From positions 1 to 47,702 of IMG/VR virus record IMGVR_UViG_3300008629_000010: a stretch of DNA of 47,702 nt. One strand, written 5' to 3'. This document shows positions 32,812 to 41,215 of this stretch, in pieces. The notes under the pieces are model-generated. The model searched no databases. It was not told the origin of the DNA and worked only from the letters and a program-made list of their open reading frames with translations. The position numbers and the translations under genes are program-made. This DNA comes from a virus. Position 1 is the first letter of the stretch, and each line of letters begins with the position of its first letter.

Positions 32812-33689
32812 TGGTATGTCCTAGATGTTCTAGCCTATATGTTAAAAAAGATGGCGTAAAAAAGTATAAAAAGGGTAATGCACAACAATATCGATGCAAG
32901 TCTTGTAAAAGGTACTTTTCTGTACCACTTGAATCTGAGATTAAAGAATATAAAGAAGTTAGCCCTGGCAGTGTATTTCGCTACGAATCAGATAAAGTAG
33001 TTAGGGTTCATGGGTTAACTGATGTTCATGTTGGTGCAAATGAATTTGATTTAGAAAAATTTCAACAAGCAGTAAAAGCTATTTATGAAGATGATAATGC
33101 TGTTTGGTTTGGTAATGGTGACTTATTAGAACTAATACCACCTAATTACAAGATTAGTCAGAGAGGGCAGGAGATTCCACCTGATGAACAATATCTAACA
33201 TTTATAGATTTAGTAAGAACCATAAAAGATAAATGCTTGTTTATTAGAGGTGGTAATCACGATTTCTTAAGAAGTTTTAATATTTTAGACTTAGACATTT
33301 GTAAAATAATCGCAAATGAAATGAACGTACCTTACTTTAGGATGCCAGGATATTCTCAGATAGTCGTAAGAGGAAAGGCTTGGAATCTTGTAAGTGCTCA
33401 TGGCAAGAGTGGTGCTAAAAATGGTGATTTAGAATTAGATAAGTTAGCAGCTGTCTATTCTCAAGGAGATGTATTCTTCTTAGGTCACAATCATCAACTC
33501 TATGCTAAACCAATAGATTCTCTACGCATTGAAGGAGGCGAGGAGAGTTTACATAGGAGATGGTATGTTCGAGGAGGTTCTTTCTTAAGGTACGCTGAGT
33601 ACGCTAGGTATTCAATGTATCCAATAGTTAGAACTGGATGGATTACTATGGAATTTAGTGAAGATGGGATAAAGTGTTGGGAAAACTAG
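32811..33689 (+). CDS. Zinc-ribbon / calcineurin-like metallophosphoesterase fusion, 292 aa
   Basis: Residues 1-40 form a zinc ribbon, Cys3-x-x-Cys6 ... Cys29-x-x-Cys32 (VCPRCSSLYVKKDG, YRCKSCKRYFS), of the type seen at the N terminus of transposase-related DNA-binding proteins. Residues about 65-260 carry the metallophosphoesterase signatures in order: TDVHVG (Asp71, His73), GNGD (101-104), GNHD (148-151), SAHGKSG (His196) and LGHNHQ (His225, His227), a complete two-metal site. It is probably a DNA- or RNA-acting nuclease or phosphatase guided by the ribbon. It lies in the packaging operon between TerS and TerL, so end processing or removal of branched DNA is an attractive but unproven role. 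Confidence 0.88.
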   Translation: MVCPRCSSLYVKKDGVKKYKKGNAQQYRCKSCKRYFSVPLESEIKEYKEVSPGSVFRYESDKVVRVHGLTDVHVGANEFDLEKFQQAVKAIYEDDNAVWFGNGDLLELIPPNYKISQRGQEIPPDEQYLTFIDLVRTIKDKCLFIRGGNHDFLRSFNILDLDICKIIANEMNVPYFRMPGYSQIVVRGKAWNLVSAHGKSGAKNGDLELDKLAAVYSQGDVFFLGHNHQLYAKPIDSLRIEGGEESLHRRWYVRGGSFLRYAEYARYSMYPIVRTGWITMEFSEDGIKCWEN

Positions 33690-33859
33690 ACCCAGGAACA
33701 AAGCTTCCTTTAGACGTTGCAATTAGAGATTTAAAACAATATTCTCGTGAGTTGCCTAGCAACCTTTATGTTCTATCATCTCGTCATGTTCGATATATTG
33801 AAAGAATGATTTCAATTATCAAAGGAATGGATGTTCCAGAGAAGATGACAAATGAATAG
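33674..33859 (+). CDS. Small hypothetical protein, 61 aa
   Basis: Unrecognised. It starts at GTG 33674 inside the end of the metallophosphoesterase gene (16-base overlap) after a GGGAT sequence. It is helical, with IERMISIIKGMDV near the end. The start could also be TTG at 33677. Its stop overlaps the next start by eight bases. Confidence 0.5.
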   Translation: MLGKLDPGTKLPLDVAIRDLKQYSRELPSNLYVLSSRHVRYIERMISIIKGMDVPEKMTNE

Positions 33860-33986
33860 AATAGTTGAGGATTATACCCCTAGAAAGGGTGTTAAGAAAA
33901 CAAGACAAGGGCAGGGGAGAGGCTCTAAGTTCGGTATGAAGAATAGCAAGAAATATTATGTAAAAAAGAAAAGAGGACAAGGATGA
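33852..33986 (+). CDS. Very basic small protein, 44 aa
   Basis: It begins MNRIVEDYTPRKGVKKTRQG and continues with a Gly/Lys/Arg-rich body ending KKKRGQG. More than a third of residues are Lys or Arg, so nucleic acid binding is likely. It is bounded by an eight-base overlap upstream (ATGAATAG) and an ATGA overlap with the next gene, which supports a real translated unit despite its size. Confidence 0.55.
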   Translation: MNRIVEDYTPRKGVKKTRQGQGRGSKFGMKNSKKYYVKKKRGQG

Positions 33987-34225
33987 GTAATATAAAAATG
34001 CCTGGAAGAAAGAGCTTAACTAAGTCTGATATAGTAAGAGCTATACAAGGCTTAATTCAGCACACTTCTTTGTTATCTCAAAGGTTAGATGACGTAGATA
34101 GGATACTAGGTGATTATATTTTATTTAATAAAAATATGGATAAATTTGAGGAATATCTAGATGGCAAATATAAACAGCCAGAAGATGAGCCAAGCGGAAA
34201 ACGCACTAAGACTAGCAAAAAGTGA
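33983..34225 (+). CDS. Small helical protein preceding TerL, 80 aa
   Basis: Unrecognised. A basic start (MSNIKMPGRKSLTKSD) is followed by a helical region with heptad-like Leu spacing (TSLLSQRLDDVDRILG) and a polar tail. It overlaps the TerL gene by 65 bases. It may be a terminase accessory or expression coupler. Confidence 0.6.
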   Translation: MSNIKMPGRKSLTKSDIVRAIQGLIQHTSLLSQRLDDVDRILGDYILFNKNMDKFEEYLDGKYKQPEDEPSGKRTKTSKK

Positions 34226-35732
34226 CTTAATTGCATTTGGGAAATTATTCTTACCAGATGATTTCCTGCGAAGTGAAACGCCGCACTTTCATTATGAAAT
34301 GGCTGATGCAATTGATGACCATGATGCAAAGCAACTTGCTATTATTCTGCCTAGAGGTCATGGGAAAACTGTTTTAACTAAAGCATCTATTATAAAAGAT
34401 TTTGTATTTTGTCCTCAAGACGATATGCACTTTTACGCATGGGTTGCTGCAACGCAGAAACTTTCTGTGGGCAATATGGATTATATTAAGTATCATTTAG
34501 AGTACAATGAGAGTATTAAATATTATTTTGGTTCTCTGAAAGGAAAGAAATGGACAGAAGAAGACATAGAGTTAGCCAATGGATGTAAACTCATTTCAAA
34601 ATCAAATGTTGCAGGCATTAGAGGGGGTGCAAAGCTTCATAGAAGATACGACCTTATCATACTTGACGATTTTGAACACGAACAAAATACGATTACACAG
34701 GAAGCACGGGCTAAAAATGCTAATCTCGTTACCGCTGTTGTTTATCCTGCCCTTGAGCCTCATACTGGTCGTCTTCGTGTTAATGGCACTCCAGTTCACT
34801 ATGATAGTTTTATTAATAATCTCATCATCAATTATGAACGTTTCAAAAAGGGTAAAAAATCTAAAGATGAGTTCTCTTGGAGAGTAATTACCTATAAAGC
34901 AATACAAAAAGACGGTACACCACTATGGGCATCATGGTTTCCTATTACAAAGCTAGACGAAAAAAAGAAATTCTACCAAGACTCTGGCACACCCTCAAAG
35001 TTCTATCAAGAATATATGATGGAAGTTCAATCAGCCGAAGATTCGGTATGGTTGCGTTCTCATATCAAAGACTGGGAAGGGTATTATAAAAATGAAGAGG
35101 GAGTCAATTACATTGTCATTGGTGGCGAGGCTACTCCAGTTAACACGTTCATTGGCTGCGACCCAGCGACAGATATTGATACTAAAGAAAGTGATTTTTC
35201 TGTTATTATGGTTATTGCTATCGATATTGATAACAATCTTTATGTATTGGAATACGAACGGCATAGAAGTATACCCACTATTGGAGCAAAAAGACCAGAT
35301 GGAACTCTCAGAGGAAAGAAGGGAGTTGTTGATTTTATTATAGATTTATACAAAAAATACCAATGTGCATCAGCTACTGTTGAAGATGTGGCTATGAATC
35401 GTTCTATCTTTCAAGCATTAAATGATGAGAGAAGACGTATAAATAGGTTCGATATATCTGTTATACCTCAAAAACCTGGTGGAACGCAGAAAAGAAATAG
35501 AATATATAGCGGTTTAAGTGGTAGATTCAGTATGGGAACTGTGCATTTAAGGGAGAATATGTTTGATTTAATCAACGAAATCGTTACTTTCGGTCCGAGA
35601 ATGGCTCATGATGACACGATTGAATCACTTTATTACGCAAATCTGCACGCATTTCCACCAAATTATGCTCAGAATAAAGAAAAAGAGTGGTATAAGCCTA
35701 AACGTAAGGCAAAGGCTTGGATAGTCGCATGA
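34161..35732 (+). CDS. terL: Terminase large subunit (packaging ATPase-nuclease), 523 aa
   Basis: The ATPase domain has Walker A PRGHGKT (64-70) and Walker B LIILDD followed by Phe-Glu (165-172). The C-terminal RNase H-like nuclease shows FIGCDPATD (Asp333), TVEDVAMNRS (Glu near 405) and MAHDDTIES (Asp near 490). Length and order are normal for TerL. It pumps DNA into the prohead through the portal coded just downstream. ATG at 34161 is used because GAGG precedes it; an ATG at 34185 is possible. Its stop overlaps a 26-codon frame (ATGA). Confidence 0.95.
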   Translation: MANINSQKMSQAENALRLAKSDLIAFGKLFLPDDFLRSETPHFHYEMADAIDDHDAKQLAIILPRGHGKTVLTKASIIKDFVFCPQDDMHFYAWVAATQKLSVGNMDYIKYHLEYNESIKYYFGSLKGKKWTEEDIELANGCKLISKSNVAGIRGGAKLHRRYDLIILDDFEHEQNTITQEARAKNANLVTAVVYPALEPHTGRLRVNGTPVHYDSFINNLIINYERFKKGKKSKDEFSWRVITYKAIQKDGTPLWASWFPITKLDEKKKFYQDSGTPSKFYQEYMMEVQSAEDSVWLRSHIKDWEGYYKNEEGVNYIVIGGEATPVNTFIGCDPATDIDTKESDFSVIMVIAIDIDNNLYVLEYERHRSIPTIGAKRPDGTLRGKKGVVDFIIDLYKKYQCASATVEDVAMNRSIFQALNDERRRINRFDISVIPQKPGGTQKRNRIYSGLSGRFSMGTVHLRENMFDLINEIVTFGPRMAHDDTIESLYYANLHAFPPNYAQNKEKEWYKPKRKAKAWIVA

Positions 35733-35809
35733 TTGTCGCAATAAAGAACTGTTATCTTAAGATAAAGTTTCGTGTTCTTTTATGGTTTGCACGTGAAGGA
35801 GATAAATAA
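35729..35809 (+). CDS. Possible 26-residue peptide before the lysozyme gene
   Basis: The frame starts in an ATGA overlap with the TerL stop and gives MIVAIKNCYLKIKFRVLLWF plus a charged end. It is basic with an apolar centre. The ribosome site of the lysozyme gene lies in its last codons. It could be a coupled micro-protein or a small membrane-active peptide, but the same bases form a hairpin, so it may not be translated for its product. Confidence 0.35.
   Translation: MIVAIKNCYLKIKFRVLLWFAREGDK
35743..35780 (+). other. Hairpin with central palindrome behind TerL
   Basis: The outer stem is AAAGAAC (35743-35749) with GTTCTTT (35774-35780), followed by one more T. Inside lies the perfect 14-base palindrome TTATCTTAAGATAA (35752-35765). 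It could be a weak terminator or attenuator between packaging and virion genes. Confidence 0.4.
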
Positions 35810-35812
35810 CTC

Positions 35813-36301
35813 ATGATTAGTATAAAACAAGTTGAGTCACTTGTAAAACAGACTTGCTCATCTTTAGGTAGTAAATATGCTTCTGATGATGCGGTTAGGT
35901 TAGTAGTGGCTACTGGAATTGTTGAAAGTAGATATGAGTATTTAAGGCAAATGGGAGACGGTCCCGCGAGGTCGTTCTGGCAGGTCGAAGCCGCGACCGC
36001 TGTAGATAACCTAGCTCACTATCTTAAGCATCGCCCGAAATTAATGCAAAAGTGTGCAGAGGCTAGTTATGTTGATTTAAAGCATTGGCAAAATTTTGAT
36101 GAGAAATTATGGGAAGAGATATTAGAAAAGAATATAGCTGCATCTATTATTCATTGTAGGTTAAAATATTGGAGAGTACCAAAGCGTATGCCTAACTCGA
36201 TTGAAGGAATGGCAAATTACTGGAAAAAATATTATAACACAGAGCAAGGGAAAGGGAATCCTGAGCATTTTGTTGATGCTTGTAGGAAATATTTAACATA
36301 A
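35813..36301 (+). CDS. Lysozyme-like peptidoglycan hydrolase, 162 aa
   Basis: VVATGIVESRYEYLRQMGDG (residues 31-50) places Glu38 as the probable catalytic acid of a lysozyme or transglycosylase fold, and ARSFWQVEAATAVDNLAHYL (52-71) matches the following conserved block. The length fits a single-domain endolysin or a virion-bound cell-wall enzyme. No signal peptide is seen, so export would need a holin, or it acts during entry. It lies between TerL and portal, unusual for an endolysin. GGAG is 12 bases upstream. The stop overlaps the portal start (TAATG). Confidence 0.65.
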   Translation: MISIKQVESLVKQTCSSLGSKYASDDAVRLVVATGIVESRYEYLRQMGDGPARSFWQVEAATAVDNLAHYLKHRPKLMQKCAEASYVDLKHWQNFDEKLWEEILEKNIAASIIHCRLKYWRVPKRMPNSIEGMANYWKKYYNTEQGKGNPEHFVDACRKYLT

Positions 36302-38571
36302 TGGCAAGAAAAAGTAATAAAGTAAAAGCTCAAGAAAACCACCAATTATGGAAAAGAGCAAATACTGCTCAAAGAGATAAATGGCAACATGTTGCACAGC
36401 AAGGGTATGATTTTTATTTAAACGAACAATTATCAACTGAGGAAAAGGATGCCTTAAGAGATTCAGGTATGCCTGATTTTATTGTAAATAGAATAACTCC
36501 AGTTATTGAGATAATGAAGTATTTTGTTACTGCTAATAACCCTAAATGGAAAGCAGTCGGAGCTGAGGGTAGTGATTCAGATATTGCTCAAGTTCATTCA
36601 GATGTAGCTGAGTATTGTTGGTATCATTCTAATGGAAAATCTTTATATAGCAATGTTATACTAGACTCTCTCACTAAGGGAGTTGGTTACTTTATGATGG
36701 ATGTTGACCAAAATGCTGATATGGGCAAAGGTGAGGTAGTGTTTAGAAGAGTAGAGCCTTTTGATGTATTTGTAGACCCAATGAGTAGAGATTTCTTATT
36801 TAGAGATGCATCATTTATGATTATTAGGAAGAATATGTCTAAAACACAATTAAAGCTTCTTCTTCCAGATTATAAAGCAAAAATTGAAAAAGCAGCTGGT
36901 CAACACGATATGATGTCCTTCTCAAGAACTGATTTCGGAGATAGAGATAGCGTTATAGCAGAAGATGTTGAGTCTACATACAAGGAAGATGGCTCAGATG
37001 ATGAAGTTCTTCCTTTCTATGAGTGCTATAAAAAAATAAAAGTTCCTTTCTACAATGTTCTTATGAAAGTTCCTCCTTCAAAAGAGGAAATGGAACAAAT
37101 CAAGCAGGATGTACAAGTACAACTTCAAGAATTTCAAGCTGAAATAGCAGTTCAAGTTCAAGAAAAGAGTACTGAATTAGATGAAGCTGTTCAAACTGGT
37201 GAAATAATTCAAGAAAGAGCACAGTTAGAAAAAGATAAGTTTCAAAAGGAAGCTCAAGAGTCTATACAACAAATGGAAATGCAATTGACTTCACAAATGC
37301 AAGAAGCAGCCTCTCGAACTGAAACTAGCATTGTTAGTGAGGAAGAGTATAAAATTTTAATGGAAAACGATGCTGTTGCAAGTCAAGTTCTAGAAGCTAA
37401 TAGATTTTTTCAATCTAGAATACAATTAACTTGTAGTGTAGGTGAAGAAATGTTTCTTTATGAGTATATATTGCCTATTCCTGATTATCCATTAGTGCCA
37501 TTCCCATATATGTATACTGGAACACCATATCCAATGTCAGCAGTTGTTCCTCTTATAGGAAAACAACAAGAAGTGAATAAAGCTCATCAGATTATGATTC
37601 ACAATGCAAATCTTGCTTCTAATCTGAGATGGATGTATCAAGAGGGTTCAGTCCCTGAAGAAGAATGGGAAAAATACTCATCTGCTCCAGGTGCTTTATT
37701 AAAATATAGGCAAGGCTTTGAGCCTCCAACACCTGTACAGCCAGCAGCTATTAACAATGCTTTTTATACAATCACCCAAGAAGGTAAAGGGGATATGGAG
37801 TATATTAGTGGTATTCATTCGTCTATGATGGGGAATACTAAAGAACAACCTGAAACGTATAGAGGTTTATTAGCTAATGATGAGTACGGTACAAGGAGAA
37901 TTAAGGCTTGGATGACAAATATTGTAGAGCCTTGTTTAGAGCATTTAGGTCGAGTATTTAAGGAAGTTGCACAAAAGACTTATACTGCTAATAAAGTATT
38001 TAGACTAGTACAACCAGAAGCTGGTCAATCCATAGAACAGGCTCAAGAGAAAGATGTCGAAATAAACATACCTATTTATAACGACTATGGGGAAGCCGTA
38101 GGTAGATGGATGGATTATGAAACTTCAAAGTTTGATGTTAGGGTTATAGCGGGAGCTTCTATGCCACTTAATAGGTGGGCTTTATTAGAAGAATATTTTA
38201 GATGGTTCCAGGCAGGTTTAATAGATGACATCGCTATGTTAGCCGAAACTGATATTAGAGGTAAAAAACAAGTAGCTAAGAGAAAGTCATTATATTCACA
38301 ATTATCATCACAAGTCTCGCAAATGGAAGAAGCCTTAAAAGATAAAGAGGGAACAATCGAAACATTAGAACGTCAATTAGTACAAGCTGGTATTAAGGAT
38401 AAGATTAAATCTGGAGAAATGGAAGTCAGAAAAGGCGTTGTAGAGTCGGAAGGACAGCAAAAGCTATTTAGAGGTATGATGAAAGCTGAAATGGATGGCT
38501 TTAGGAAAGATATGCGCAGAGAGATAGATAAGGCAAAAGATAGCCAAAAAAAAGAAAATAAAACAGAATAA
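36301..38571 (+). CDS. P22-like portal protein, 756 aa
   Basis: The protein resembles the P22 portal family: basic start with WKRANTAQRDKW, PDFIVNRITPVIEIMKYFVT (about 58-77), DVAEYCWYHS, a VEPFDVFVDP turn (151-160), and LVPFPYMYTGTPYPMSAVVP leading to the crown and C-terminal helices. Twelve copies would form the DNA gate at the unique vertex. A long Gln/Glu-rich coiled-coil segment (about 260-345) looks like an insertion. The last 90 residues are also coiled coil, comparable to a barrel extension. The location after TerL and before scaffold and coat is as expected. Confidence 0.85.
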   Translation: MARKSNKVKAQENHQLWKRANTAQRDKWQHVAQQGYDFYLNEQLSTEEKDALRDSGMPDFIVNRITPVIEIMKYFVTANNPKWKAVGAEGSDSDIAQVHSDVAEYCWYHSNGKSLYSNVILDSLTKGVGYFMMDVDQNADMGKGEVVFRRVEPFDVFVDPMSRDFLFRDASFMIIRKNMSKTQLKLLLPDYKAKIEKAAGQHDMMSFSRTDFGDRDSVIAEDVESTYKEDGSDDEVLPFYECYKKIKVPFYNVLMKVPPSKEEMEQIKQDVQVQLQEFQAEIAVQVQEKSTELDEAVQTGEIIQERAQLEKDKFQKEAQESIQQMEMQLTSQMQEAASRTETSIVSEEEYKILMENDAVASQVLEANRFFQSRIQLTCSVGEEMFLYEYILPIPDYPLVPFPYMYTGTPYPMSAVVPLIGKQQEVNKAHQIMIHNANLASNLRWMYQEGSVPEEEWEKYSSAPGALLKYRQGFEPPTPVQPAAINNAFYTITQEGKGDMEYISGIHSSMMGNTKEQPETYRGLLANDEYGTRRIKAWMTNIVEPCLEHLGRVFKEVAQKTYTANKVFRLVQPEAGQSIEQAQEKDVEINIPIYNDYGEAVGRWMDYETSKFDVRVIAGASMPLNRWALLEEYFRWFQAGLIDDIAMLAETDIRGKKQVAKRKSLYSQLSSQVSQMEEALKDKEGTIETLERQLVQAGIKDKIKSGEMEVRKGVVESEGQQKLFRGMMKAEMDGFRKDMRREIDKAKDSQKKENKTE

Positions 38572-38588
38572 TGTTATTGTATATAACA
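38572..38588 (+). other. Small hairpin in the portal-scaffold gap
   Basis: TGTTAT (38572-38577) and ATAACA (38583-38588) form a six-pair A/T-rich hairpin directly at the portal stop codon. No T-run follows. The remaining gap holds the scaffold ribosome site AAAGGAG. Confidence 0.35.
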
Positions 38589-38624
38589 GGTAAAATATTT
38601 TAAATTAAGTAAAGGAGTAATTTT

Positions 38625-39515
38625 ATGGCAGATGCACAAACAGGTAACACTCAAAAAGAGTCCCCTGACGTAGACATCATGAATTTAGATGATACATCAG
38701 TAGACACCAGTGATGATTCTTCAGCATTTTTTGATGCTTTAGACTATCAAACAAATGGTGCTATATACGATGAAAACCCAGAGCAGACAACCTCCGCAAG
38801 TGCGAGTGATAACAAACAAGCACAGAGCCCTGCAGAAGGAGCTGAAGAAAACGCCTCTGATAACAAAGCAGACGTTTTACAGCAAAGGTACTCGGCATCT
38901 AGTAGGGAGGCGAAGCGTCTTAATGGTCGCCTTACCGAATTGGAGCCGTATCTACCTATTCTAGACGCAATGAAAGAAGACCCTAATTTAATTTCTCATG
39001 TGAGAAGTTATTTTGAGGGTGGTGGTAACACCCCTAATAGTATGAAAGAGCAGTTACAGTTAGACGAAGATTTTGTCTTTGATGGTAACGAAGCGTTTGA
39101 GAATGCAAGTTCCGATTCTGCTAAAGTTCTTAATGCAACAATAGATGGGCTGGTGCAAAGAAGGTTGTCTGATTATGCATCTAAACAATCTGCTGAAAAT
39201 CAGAGATTAAGTAAAGAAAGTACGTTTAGAGAAAAACACGAAATGACCCCAGAAGAATGGGAAGATTTAGTGGGATTCGCTAAAGAGAAAAAACTAGACT
39301 TAGAAGACATTTATTATCTAAAGAACCGAGAAAATCGAGAACAAAACATCCATCGAAACGCACAAGAGGAAGTGGCAAAACAAGTACGTAGTACTCAATC
39401 ACGACCTCAATCGTTAGCATCTGCAGGAGGAGCACCTCCTGAAGAAGAATCTCCAGACGATAAAGTGTTTGACCAGCTATTAGGCGGTGAATCAATTAAC
39501 CGTCTACTTGGCTAA
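38625..39515 (+). CDS. Scaffolding protein, 296 aa
   Basis: An acidic, low-complexity N terminus (VDIMNLDDTSVDTSDDSS) is followed by Ser/Ala/Asn-rich linkers and a helical C-terminal half with many charged residues. This is the usual composition of podovirus scaffolds that guide coat assembly and then leave. Position between portal and coat supports this strongly, although sequence similarity cannot be judged by eye. No protease motif was seen. The stop codon lies inside a nested inverted repeat. Confidence 0.75.
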   Translation: MADAQTGNTQKESPDVDIMNLDDTSVDTSDDSSAFFDALDYQTNGAIYDENPEQTTSASASDNKQAQSPAEGAEENASDNKADVLQQRYSASSREAKRLNGRLTELEPYLPILDAMKEDPNLISHVRSYFEGGGNTPNSMKEQLQLDEDFVFDGNEAFENASSDSAKVLNATIDGLVQRRLSDYASKQSAENQRLSKESTFREKHEMTPEEWEDLVGFAKEKKLDLEDIYYLKNRENREQNIHRNAQEEVAKQVRSTQSRPQSLASAGGAPPEEESPDDKVFDQLLGGESINRLLG

Positions 39516-39543
39516 TTAGGTCGAACTAGCCGCCATAGTAGAC
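39502..39543 (+). other. Stem-closed element between scaffold and coat genes
   Basis: The outer stem is GTCTAC (39502-39507) with GTAGAC (39538-39543). The inner stem is GGCTA (39510-39514) with TAGCC (39527-39531). It straddles the scaffold stop codon (39513-39515) and ends just before the coat ribosome site AGGAG. It could tune coat against scaffold translation or be an RNA processing site. Confidence 0.5.
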
Positions 39544-39562
39544 ACACATAGGAGATAGAACT

Positions 39563-41134
39563 ATGGCACAATCAGACGCAGCCTATCCTGCAAACCATCC
39601 ATTATATGTAAAACATTCTAGTGGATTAGATGAGGGATATGGCGTATTTCAAGGCTCATCGCTTTCAACAGGCGACCTTCGGAGGAAGTATAATTTCGCT
39701 GAGAGATTTAGTGAACTGGCAATAGACCAGACACCATTTTTCCGCTTGGTATCCAAAGTTGCGAAAAAGCCAACTGATGACCCTTCGTTCAAGTTTACCG
39801 AAAAAAGACAGTCATGGATGAAACGTTATTCATATGTTGTTGGACAGAGAGATAATGCTGGCAACGACCAATTTGATAATGGAAGATTCTTAGCTGTTAA
39901 AGGCTCATCCCCTTACTCCATCGCATTAGGCGATACAGTTAAGGTTTGGATGGCTACTGATTATGAATCAGCAGGTAACCTTCAGAACATATCAGGTCAA
40001 TCTAATGGTGCTATTGCTATCGGTGCTGCTGGAACAGCCCCTGAGTTTTTGTTACCAAATCAAATAATTCAGATAAACCTATCCTCTACCAATGCAGGTG
40101 GAACAGATATCAACGACTACGTATTAGCAAAGATTGTTAGCGTGGGAGACCAAAAAGATATTTCTCAAACTGCAAACACTGTTGGTTCGCAAGTCCTAGC
40201 AGATTGCGTAGAGGCTAAACTCGTAGAAGCTAAAGTAGTTAGAGCTGCTAGCGGAGGATTTTGTTCCTTTGCCAGTAACGCACCTCAACTACAAGCTTAT
40301 GACAAAGAAATCTCTAGCGATTTAGAAGCTAAGAGAAGCTATGTTGTAGGTAATTCTTACGAGGAAGGTTCATCTTTGATGGGTAAAACTTGGAAAGATA
40401 ATCCTTACAGTACTGGTTATGGACAAACTCAGATTTTTAGGTCTGAATTTGGTATGACTAATACTGCTCGTGCAACTGTCCTTAAATACGAACCCAATGA
40501 ATGGGCACGTGTTTGGAGAGATAAGCTCATTGAACATAAATGGGAAATCGAGCAATCAGGGTTATTCGGCTCACAGTATACCGATGCAAGTGGTGTATCT
40601 CATACTCAAGGTGCAGTAGATTATATTGCTAATTATGGTAACTTATTTTCATGGTCTTCAACTAAAACTGTTGATAGTTTTCTTGATGACATGAGCAAAT
40701 ATGTTGACCCTCGTTACAATCAATCTAAAGCAACTGTATATTTTTGCGACACTGAAGTGTACAACTGGTTACATAAACTAGGTGGATATTTCAAAAATAA
40801 CATCGAAGTCGGTGGTCAATTTAGAGCTGACTTAGCTGTTACTGGTCGTAAGAAAGTTATGGGACTTGATATGACATCCATCAGCACACCAATAGGTGAT
40901 ATGAGTGTAGTTCGGAATATTGCTCTTGATAGAAGCGCAGTTAAGATTCTTGGTATTAACATGAGTAATGTTAAGTACAGACCTCTAGTAGGAAATGGCA
41001 TCAACCGTGATACATCGGTTTATGTAGGAGTGCAATCACTAGAGAATACTGGTACTGACAAACGTGTTGATATGATTCTTACAGAAGCTGGTTTTGAGTG
41101 GCAAATGCCCGAATCACACGCAGTCTGGAAGTAA
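39563..41134 (+). CDS. Major capsid protein candidate, 523 aa
   Basis: The position directly after the scaffold and the composition fit a major coat protein: few cysteines, a balanced beta-rich sequence and a good ribosome site (GGAG) in an abundant-product location. The N-terminal region has FAERFSELAIDQTPFFRLVS, the helix typical of HK97-fold coats in the N4gp56/SU10-like families, then KRQSWMKRYSYVVG. The C terminus ends FEWQMPESHAVWK. Family placement is tentative; the coat role is well supported by context. Confidence 0.8.
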   Translation: MAQSDAAYPANHPLYVKHSSGLDEGYGVFQGSSLSTGDLRRKYNFAERFSELAIDQTPFFRLVSKVAKKPTDDPSFKFTEKRQSWMKRYSYVVGQRDNAGNDQFDNGRFLAVKGSSPYSIALGDTVKVWMATDYESAGNLQNISGQSNGAIAIGAAGTAPEFLLPNQIIQINLSSTNAGGTDINDYVLAKIVSVGDQKDISQTANTVGSQVLADCVEAKLVEAKVVRAASGGFCSFASNAPQLQAYDKEISSDLEAKRSYVVGNSYEEGSSLMGKTWKDNPYSTGYGQTQIFRSEFGMTNTARATVLKYEPNEWARVWRDKLIEHKWEIEQSGLFGSQYTDASGVSHTQGAVDYIANYGNLFSWSSTKTVDSFLDDMSKYVDPRYNQSKATVYFCDTEVYNWLHKLGGYFKNNIEVGGQFRADLAVTGRKKVMGLDMTSISTPIGDMSVVRNIALDRSAVKILGINMSNVKYRPLVGNGINRDTSVYVGVQSLENTGTDKRVDMILTEAGFEWQMPESHAVWK

Positions 41135-41144
41135 TTCTAGAAAT

Positions 41145-41202
41145 ATACGGTGAAGGGGTGTGAGATTTTCGCCTCCTTTCTACTTACATCCCTGACCCGT
41201 AT
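41145..41202 (+). other. Stem-closed element behind the coat gene
   Basis: The outer stem is ATACGG (41145-41150) with CCGTAT (41197-41202). The inner stem is GGGGTGT (41155-41161) with ACATCCC (41186-41192), seven pairs with one G-U. It begins 11 bases after the coat stop. No T-run follows, so it is more likely a processing or stability element, or a leaky terminator that lowers downstream expression. Confidence 0.5.
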
Positions 41203-41215
41203 TTAAGGAAAAGAA

